A DNA stretch of 64,000 nucleotides from Ariolimax columbianus (lineage: Eukaryota; Mollusca; Gastropoda; Stylommatophora; Arionidae): the NCBI GenBank assembly GCA_036924085.1, contig JAVGWX010000007.1, forward strand, positions 35,674,953 to 35,738,952. Direction: 5' to 3'. This document shows positions 57,505 through 64,000 of this stretch, piece after piece. The position numbers were made by a program, and so were the translations under genes. Numbering within the stretch: position 1 is the stretch's first letter; every line of letters begins with the position of its first letter. The notes under the pieces were generated by a model. That model saw nothing but the letters and a program-made list of their open reading frames with translations. It had not been told where the DNA came from and did not search any database.

Positions 57505-59608
57505 ATTAAAGAAAAGGAAATCTCCAGGAAAAGACGGGATAACAAACGAAATGCTGATGGGGCTGGGCCAAACAGCGAAGAGGAAACTGCTATCAGTCCT
57601 GAACCAAAGCTGGAAAAGGGGCATTGTACCCCAGGCATGGAAAGACGCAGTACTTGTACCAGTACCAAAGAAAGGAAAAGACAAAACAGATCCAAATGGA
57701 TATAGGCCTATCAGCCTACTGAGCTGCGTAGGCAAACTGATGGAACGTATGATAAACACCAGACTGATGTGGCATCTGGAAGAAAAACACATACTAATTC
57801 CACAGCAAGCAGGCTTTAGACAGCACAGATCCAATGAGGACCAGGTCATCCTCATAGCCCAGGAAATAGAAGATGCCTACCAGGAGAAAAAACACACAGT
57901 AGCGGTTTGGGTGGACCTAGAAAAGGCATTTGACAAAGTCTGGAAAGAGGGACTTAGAGTCAAGCTAAGAAGAAGTGAAGTTTGTGGGAAAATGTACAAA
58001 TGGATCAGTCACTACCTCAAAAACAGAACGGCCAGAGTTCAAGTACAAAGGCAGATGAGCAAAAAGGTGACACGAGCAGGGAGTACCCCAAGGGGGAGTA
58101 CTGTCGCCCACACTCTTCCTGGTGCATATAAATAACATCACAGAGAATATACCAAGAAGAGTCCACAACTCCATGTTTGCAGATGATCTGGCTATGTGGA
58201 CCTCTGAAAAGAATCTCACCATAGCAAGCAATCGGATGCAGCAGGCCCTTACATCACTGGAAGAGTGGGCGAACTCATGGCTGGTCAAAATAAATGAGGA
58301 AAAAACGACATGTACAATATTCTCGCTATCAAACAAACCCCAAAACACCAAATTAAGTCTTAACGGCAAATACCTGCAGCTAAACGACAACCCAAACTAC
58401 CTGGGAGTCACATTTGATCGGCGCATGACATGGAAAAGTCAGATCGAGAGAAACTGAATGAGAGCCAGAGAAAGAATGGCAATCATGAGGAAACTTGCTG
58501 GCACAAGCTGGGAGCAGACGAAAGTATACTAAAGAAACTGTACACTGGAAGAGTGAGATCAGTTCTTGAGTATGGCATTGCGGCATGGACAACAGCAGCA
58601 AAGGCGAACTTTGATAAAATTAGCAAACTTCAAAACCAAGCCATGAGAGTTATAACAGGAGGCATGAAGTCAACGCCAATTGTAGAACTAGAAAAGATTA
58701 CAAATCTGCAATCCATGACCAACAGAAGAGACTGCAGAGCCCAGCAGCAAGCAGAGAAACTCAGAAGACTGACTGACCATCCAATGCACCAGAGACTAAA
58801 CAATTTTGGGTATGGGATACTAAAGCGGAGAAACTTTGCAGAAATAGCCAAAGCAAAGATGCACGAAGACCCCCATGAACGCACTAACAAAATCCAAAGC
58901 CCATCCCTACTGTACGAAAACCTACCTGAAGCCAGCATATATTTCCAGAGGTGGTAGAAAATATACCAGGTATTGGAAACAAAAACTGCCAGACTGAAAA
59001 AGAAAGAAGAGATACCACCCTCAGTTACATAACGGAAAACTACCCAAGCATGGACTGGACCCATGCATACACCGACTGTTCTGTAACAAACACAACACAG
59101 AACGGAGGGGCAGGAGCATTTCTGAACCTACCAAATGGCAGAAAAATAACACTGTCTTTCGCTGGCAAAAGAAGGTGCAAAACTACCATAACCAGATACT
59201 AGTATGACATACGAAGAGTCAAAACGGCTTATTAGAGCTAGATACATGACCAAATGGGAAACAGAACATACTGGCTACACAAAAAACGATGCCTATTAAC
59301 AGTTGAACAGAAGAGAGCAGGTCGTGGTCTTCAGACTTCGCACTGGCCACAATAGACTGAGGTACCACCTATTCAACAAATTGAAGATAGGTGGCACTGA
59401 CGAATGCCCGTGTGGTACCGGGAAAATGATCGCTGAGCATTTGCTCCAAAACTGCCTGACATACGAGGATCAGAGAGAGCAGATGTGGCCGTCACCAGTG
59501 GCAACACTAGACAAGCTCTATGGCAGTGTCGACAGCCTCAGGATGACCGCTGCTTTTTTCGAAAAAATAATGGTTACTGTCTGACTGCCTACGATGAAGA
59601 AGAAGAAG
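57505..59608 (+). mobile_element. I-like LINE, 5'-truncated, with RT and partial RNase H (copy 3)
   Basis: The element starts inside ORF2 (KRKSPGKDGITNEML) and reads through the reverse transcriptase: PNGYRPISLLSCVGKLMERM, QQAGFRQHRSNEDQV, VWVDLEKAFDKVW, a frameshift near 58095, SMFADDLAMW (catalytic ADD), LGVTFDRRMTW, then a thumb (SVLEYGIAAWTTAAKANFDK). An RNase H start (AYTDCSVTNTTQNGGAGAF) follows, but its core is missing: a deletion joins LSFA to the GKRRC region near 59160. The end CPCGTGKMIAEHLLQNC and a GAAGAAGAAG tail follow. Exact 12-bp duplications flank it. Frameshifts and stops make it inactive, but it is relatively young. Confidence 0.92.
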
Positions 59609-60438
59609 ATACACAAATGCTCACCTCTATTTTTAAAATATATGTATTACATTGTATTTTGGACTTAATTATGAACAATTTGGTATATAATGTTTGTCAT
59701 TTCAGTGAATTTTTATTGAAGTTAAATAGGTCACAACTAAATGATGATGTGTTTGAGTTTTACACAAGAAATAAAGTATGTCCAGAGTCCAAAATATTTG
59801 GGAGTGAATGAGTTAAATGGTACAGTTAGTTTGATCATAATGTCAGTGCATCTCTGGGGGGGGCTGAGTTTAATGCTTCCTCATGGTTTCTGTGTACATT
59901 CCTCACTCTGATATGATGTCCACTGCCATTTTTTTTAGTCTTTTACATTATCAAAGATTGGTTGCACTCCATGGTTAGTTGGTATGTAGAGTACAGATTG
60001 TCCTGCTCTAAAGCAGCAGATGTCTTAAACACTGGGGTTAGATGTGTTTTTTGCATTCAACATTATGACTGTAACAGAGCTATACATTTCTATGCTATTA
60101 GCAACTTGCACTCAACATTACCCTGTCTATAGTAACATCCAGCTCACACAATGCTTCATAGTGACACCTTTCACATTGAGATTATGTTTTCCAAAGGTTT
60201 CTTCTCTTAGCAAAGAGGACACTGGTCATCCACAAATTGCCACAATATTTGTAAGACTTACTTGATACTAATAGCAGAAGATGATAGACTTGAAAATAAA
60301 GATGTCATAGAGAAGCTATCTATGCTATAGGGGTGGGTGGATGTACACTTGTACATGTGCTTTAATTTACTATCGTTCCAATTTAATAACATAAGATGTA
60401 AAGATAGCAACAATAGTATATTTGTAATGTCACTTCAG

Positions 60439-60609
60439 GAACTTGTACAAGCTTCAGTAAATGCATTGGCCAAACAAGCAGATTCTGTCAGACAATTTGA
60501 GAATGTAAAGAAGATGCTGGCAAATGTAAGTGATGATTGGAAGCAGTTGCAGCCTGAGGAGAAACAGCTTTCATTTGATGCTGTCTTGACTTTCCAGAAG
60601 CAGTACAGG
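60439..60609 (+). CDS. spectrin-repeat exon (57 codons)
   Basis: The acceptor is gtaatgtcacttcag|GAACTT and the donor is TACAGG|GTAGGT; 171 bases, phase 0 both sides. The product opens ELVQASVNALAKQADSVRQF and continues through DDWKQLQPEEKQL to FQKQYR. DDWKQL fits the C-helix tryptophan of a spectrin repeat. Confidence 0.88.
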
Positions 60610-61002
60610 GTAGGTGTCTACAAGCACATAAATGATTGTCATTGTAACCATTTTCCTCAGCATCACTGACAGTAAAACCTGATTGATTTCAGAGTTTCAA
60701 TACTTTAATAATAATCTGAGATGTGTTCTTGCAAGATGAGAAAAAAAATAATTGTAAACTTTTATGACTGAAATTATAAATGTATTGGGTAAAGAAATGC
60801 CACCATTTACATGTGTTTCAGTACAAGTGAGGAACATAGAATGTGTTGGGATATATACAAAACATATTCATTTTAGATAGACCAATTAAAAGATCAAGCC
60901 TGCCAATATTTACAGATTATAAAATCTACAATTCGAAATTATCATTTTCTTTCAATAACATTTTAAGTTTATAAAATAATGTCATAAAATAAATGATTTC
61001 AG

Positions 61003-61098
61003 TCAGCCCTGCAGGATGTCTACAGCTGGTTGAACTTGGCACAGCAACAACTGTTCCTTGTCCCAGTGACTATGGAAGGGCAGATCAACCAACTTGAG
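61003..61098 (+). CDS. short spectrin-repeat exon (32 codons)
   Basis: The acceptor is aataaatgatttcag|TCAGCC and the donor is CTTGAG|GTAGCT; 96 bases, phase 0 both sides. The product opens SALQDVYSWLNLAQQQLFLV and ends INQLE. LQDVYSWLNLAQQ is the A-helix of a spectrin repeat, and INQLE is the start of the B-helix. It is the shortest exon found here. Confidence 0.85.
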
Positions 61099-61355
61099 GT
61101 AGCTTTTTGTCTGAAGTTAATTAATGTTCCGTTATATTATTTCTGGTGCACAATCTGTTCTTTTCTACAGTTTAGTAACTTCGAGTTCAACACAAAAAAT
61201 AGTGATATGCTGTAACCATTTCAAACACTTTTACAGAGAAGCCGTTGTCATCAGTTATTAAGTCTTATTATGCTATACATGCAGAGAAGTTTTTTATATA
61301 TAATAAAGAAAATTGAAATGAACAAAATATATGTATGGTAAATGATGTTACTTTT

Positions 61356-61627
61356 AAGTGATCCTCACTTTCCCCTTTACAAGCACAGGCTCTTTCTATA
61401 GCATGTTCCATAGCATCTCTTAACATGTCTGGCTCCAGCTGGAAAATAATGTCATGTAAATGACATCCCACTTTCCCGTTTACAAGCACAGGCTCTTTCT
61501 ATAGCATGTTCCATAGCATCTCTTAACATGTCTGGCTCCAGATGGAAAATGTCATGTAAATGACACCCCACTTTCCCCTTTACAAGCACAGGCTCTTTCT
61601 ATAGCATGTTCCATAGCATCTCTTAAC
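61356..61627. repeat. about 110-bp tandem repeat, 2.5 copies plus a split half copy
   Basis: Units carry 'cccctttacaagcacaggct', 'tttctatagcatgttccata', 'gcatctcttaacatgtctgg' and 'ctccagctggaaaat'. The third copy is interrupted at TTAA (61623), and the remainder resumes at 62266 with 'ttaacatgtcggctccagct'. Confidence 0.85.
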
Positions 61628-62269
61628 CTTTAGCATGCTACATCTTTTTTTAATAAAAATTTGCAACTCGCTATGGTATTCAACTTTCAAAATTTGTAAC
61701 ATTTCTGTTTGTTTGTCAATAAATATAATTTTCTTGTGTGTAGAGACACAATTGAATAAAGAACTTGTGGGTGTTATTGTTTTTGTTGTGTGTTTGTTAG
61801 TTTCTGAGTTACAAAAAGATGGAAATTGAAAATTTATGAAAATCTCAGAAAAATTTGGAATCGACTGCTAGGCCTAGTCGCTCCGACAGAAAACCATGGA
61901 AACCACAACAACATATCGATACTGTGTACAATATCGACATAACTGTTAGTTTCCAATTCAAACGTAGTTCTTTCATCTAAGCAAACAAAATAAACAGATC
62001 TACTCAATAAAGATCTTTTCCAACAACCTACTTCACCTTTCGCAAAAAGTCGGCTTGCTCCAAACGACGTATACAAAATTAAAACTGTTCAAAAGCCATT
62101 TGTAATCTAACATATGATATTTTAACCAGCAAAATATAGTGTATATATGGATGACGTATTCAGCATTTAAAAAATGGCCGTCAGGAGTGTCTCCGTTACC
62201 AAAAAAAATAATTTTCAGAACACCGTTTTTGTGAATCTAGACATTCTTGACCAGTGTGATAAAAGTTAA
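61623..62269. mobile_element. 639-bp TTAA insertion (piggyBac-like, non-autonomous)
   Basis: The insert 61627-62265 splits one unit of the tandem repeat exactly at its TTAA, which is now present on both sides (61623-61626 and 62266-62269). Neighbouring uninterrupted units show the empty site. Ends CCTTTAGCA and, inverted, CTTTTATCA match at 7 of 9 positions. It has no transposase, so it would be a non-autonomous element. Confidence 0.72.
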
Positions 62270-62836
62270 CATGTCGGCTCCAGCTGGAAAATGATGTCAT
62301 GTAAATGACACCCCACTTTCCACTTTCTGTGGCATGTTCTATAAGATCTCTTAACATGTCTAGTTTCAGCGCTTAAATTTCTTCATGAATGTTGTCTTTA
62401 AGCTGATTGATGGTCTAGGACTTATTGACATACCAAAAAAGAAAATGTACTATATAATAGGAACAAATTTATTACGTTTTTAAATTGGAAAGTGACTTAT
62501 GGGCTACCCTTTATTTCTAACATTAGTAGATAAGATGTTGGTCGTAGGTTCAGACCAAGAATACTGAGGTTGATGAATTGTTGCTGAGAAAAATCTTGAT
62601 TCATATATTTGGTTCATGCTTTCTGCAAAGACTTCATGTTCCTATAAGAATTATGAAGAAAGGAAAAAGATTATTTCTGTGTTCAGTGATTATTTTCACA
62701 TTTTGAGATTGTTATTGTTCTTGATAATTTACTGCTTTCTTGCATTCTGAATAAAAAATATGTATTCATAGAGTATAGCAGCTTCAATGTATTCATTTGT
62801 ATATTTATAGAAGAAACATATCTTGAATTTTCTCAG

Positions 62837-63151
62837 AATCTCCAAAGACAGATCAGATCACTTCACGGAGATGTTGTTATAATCAACAAGCAAGGAGAAG
62901 CTGTTGCAGCATCCACAGATTTAGCTAATCAAGACATTATTGAATTATGCCTCATCAACTTGAATGAAATTGTTAAATTGTTGGAAGACATTTCTCATTC
63001 ACAATTGGAATACCTACACCAAATAGAAAGACAACAGAAACAGTTTCAAGATGAGGTGGTAGCACTACAGAAGTTAATGGAAGACACACAAAAGGTTGTA
63101 TTAACACCAACTTCAGCACAATCCTTAGACCAGCTTCTGTCTGATGACCAA
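62837..63151 (+). CDS. spectrin-repeat exon (105 codons)
   Basis: The acceptor is tgaattttctcag|AATCTC and the donor is GACCAA|GTAAGT; 315 bases, phase 0 both sides. The product opens NLQRQIRSLHGDVVIINKQG, has a C-helix-like pattern with INKQGEAV, then an A/B-helix stretch (YLHQIERQQKQFQDEVVALQ) and a linker ending LDQLLSDDQ. Length is close to one spectrin repeat (about 106 residues). Confidence 0.88.
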
Positions 63152-63514
63152 GTAAGTCTGATTATGGATTTGCATAGTGTGATTAATCAAAATGAGTGTG
63201 CTAATGTTTCATTAGATTAATAATAATGAATTCATCAAATAAATAGATGTAACCAAATAAAGAGTTTCTATATACAGAAGTGTGTGTGTAGTTGTTTATG
63301 TATCTCTCAATCACTGTCTATTTTCTTTCTTTTTATTTGTGTTGGGTCGTTGCCTCTTTCAATGAGTTTGGCAAATGTGACATATAATGATTAGTTCAAT
63401 CATAACCACATGATAGAAGTCTATGTTATAATAGGTTTATTCTTTGTGTGAAGTCTGACAACATAAATTCAAAATGATAAATTCAGCATTACAAAGTTGA
63501 TATTTGTATTCCAG

Positions 63515-63661
63515 AAACTTGACTCTTGGCTTAAGAAATGTGAGGCCCAGTTCGACAAATTGAAGGACAAAGAGTCCAACTTATCCCACAGTTATATGGA
63601 AGTGATTTTCTCATCAGAACTTGCAAAAGTACAGTCTACTTACATAGAACTTCATAGGAGG
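63515..63661 (+). CDS. spectrin-repeat exon (49 codons), last in the window
   Basis: The acceptor is tatttgtattccag|AAACTT and the donor is AGGAGG|GTGAGC; 147 bases, phase 0 both sides. The product opens KLDSWLKKCEAQFDKLKDKE, a clear A-helix with tryptophan, and ends STYIELHRR. The gene continues beyond the right edge of the window. Confidence 0.87.
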
Positions 63662-64000
63662 GTGAGCTATGTTTAGCTATATTTGTCTACTGTTATATAC
63701 GCATCTGTCTGTAATCTGTAATCCTGGTATTCAATTAGGCAAAGAAAGTGCCTGATGCCAGGTAGCCAAATGTTGTTTAAACTCAATGTAATTTTGCCTT
63801 GGAGTACCAAGTTGGACCAAGGATTTTACTCAGACTATCTCACTCAGAAGAAACGGACCTACAGTGTCTAGAAAAGAAAAGAATTTGAGGGGATTTTATA
63901 TAAGTGTATAATATAATCATGGGAAAGGATAAATTAGACCATAATAAGTTTTTCAAAGTACAGCCAGCTACAAGGACAAGCAAGAGTACAAATTAATTAA

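Larger units (their letters stand above)
56739..59816. mobile_element. piggyBac-like (TTAA) element with nested LINE
   Basis: TTAA (56739-56742) is followed by CTCATTCACTCCC, and its exact complement gggagtgaatgag (59800-59812) precedes TTAA (59813-59816). TTAA duplications and terminal inverted repeats of about 13 bp are the mark of piggyBac-type elements. A subterminal 'gctgatgtatcggctt' motif occurs twice at the left end. At 57090-57190 a short acidic stretch (SNDDDVNSSESD) resembles the acidic N-terminus of such transposases. The remaining interior is too degraded or lost to show a catalytic domain. A 2.1-kb LINE sits inside it. Confidence 0.75.

Noticed and set aside
57480..59600. Functional reverse transcriptase gene of the host
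   Set aside because: Frameshifts near 58095 and 58457, a deleted RNase H core, and target-site duplications show a dead LINE copy.

Overview
This is a window of a repeat-rich animal nuclear genome. It has spliced genes, long introns full of non-LTR retrotransposon debris, a mariner, two TTAA-type DNA elements, tRNA-derived and other SINEs, and many minisatellites. A partial 18S rRNA gene on the minus strand is plainly metazoan, and its general look together with the repeat mix suggests a lophotrochozoan, most likely a mollusc. I could not test that placement.

One large host gene runs on the plus strand from about 9.78 kb off the right edge. I can place thirteen exons: 9776-18679 (giant, 2968 codons), 25603-25932, 30877-32682 (602 codons), 45404-45568, 50085-50267, about 51937-52101, 53387-53515, 54307-54516, 56384-56578, 60439-60609, 61003-61098, 62837-63151 and 63515-63661. 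Each has a length divisible by three and keeps phase 0 at every junction I can place. The small exons encode heptad-rich helices with tryptophans spaced as in spectrin repeats, so the product is a giant spectrin-repeat protein of the nesprin (SYNE/Msp300) or dystonin/MACF kind. The giant exon is acidic and disordered: four DRWER-type units near its start, long 8-residue ENVITDEQ arrays, then 19 nearly identical 29-residue units. The 602-codon exon is Ser/Thr-rich and looks like a cassette placed inside a spectrin repeat.

Left flank (1-9.7 kb): degraded LINE 3' ends, two SINEs, a 60-bp minisatellite (about 6.0-6.5 kb) and a 47-bp minisatellite of about 18 copies (8.83-9.69 kb) ending just before the giant exon.

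Introns: the largest (32.7-45.4 kb) holds the most unusual object. A minus-strand LINE (39.26-33.88 kb) is split by a 3.5-kb insert (35151-38681) flanked by a 16-20 bp target-site duplication. Read on the minus strand, the insert is rDNA 5' external spacer, about 1.24 kb of 18S, a fusion to degenerate 28S 3'-domain modules that are partly duplicated, and a (GAA)n tail like that of an I-like LINE. That LINE has three other copies here, two of them with their own target-site duplications. I read the insert as a composite rDNA-derived retroelement moved by LINE machinery. Other intron insertions include a mariner with TIRs (42810-44095), a TTAA/TIR element (56743-59812) containing a nested LINE with a 12-bp duplication, and a 639-bp TTAA insertion inside a tandem repeat (61627-62265).

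Minisatellites lie just downstream of several 5' splice sites. In one case (54.5-55.0 kb) the 42-bp unit includes the splice donor itself and has multiplied it twelve-fold.
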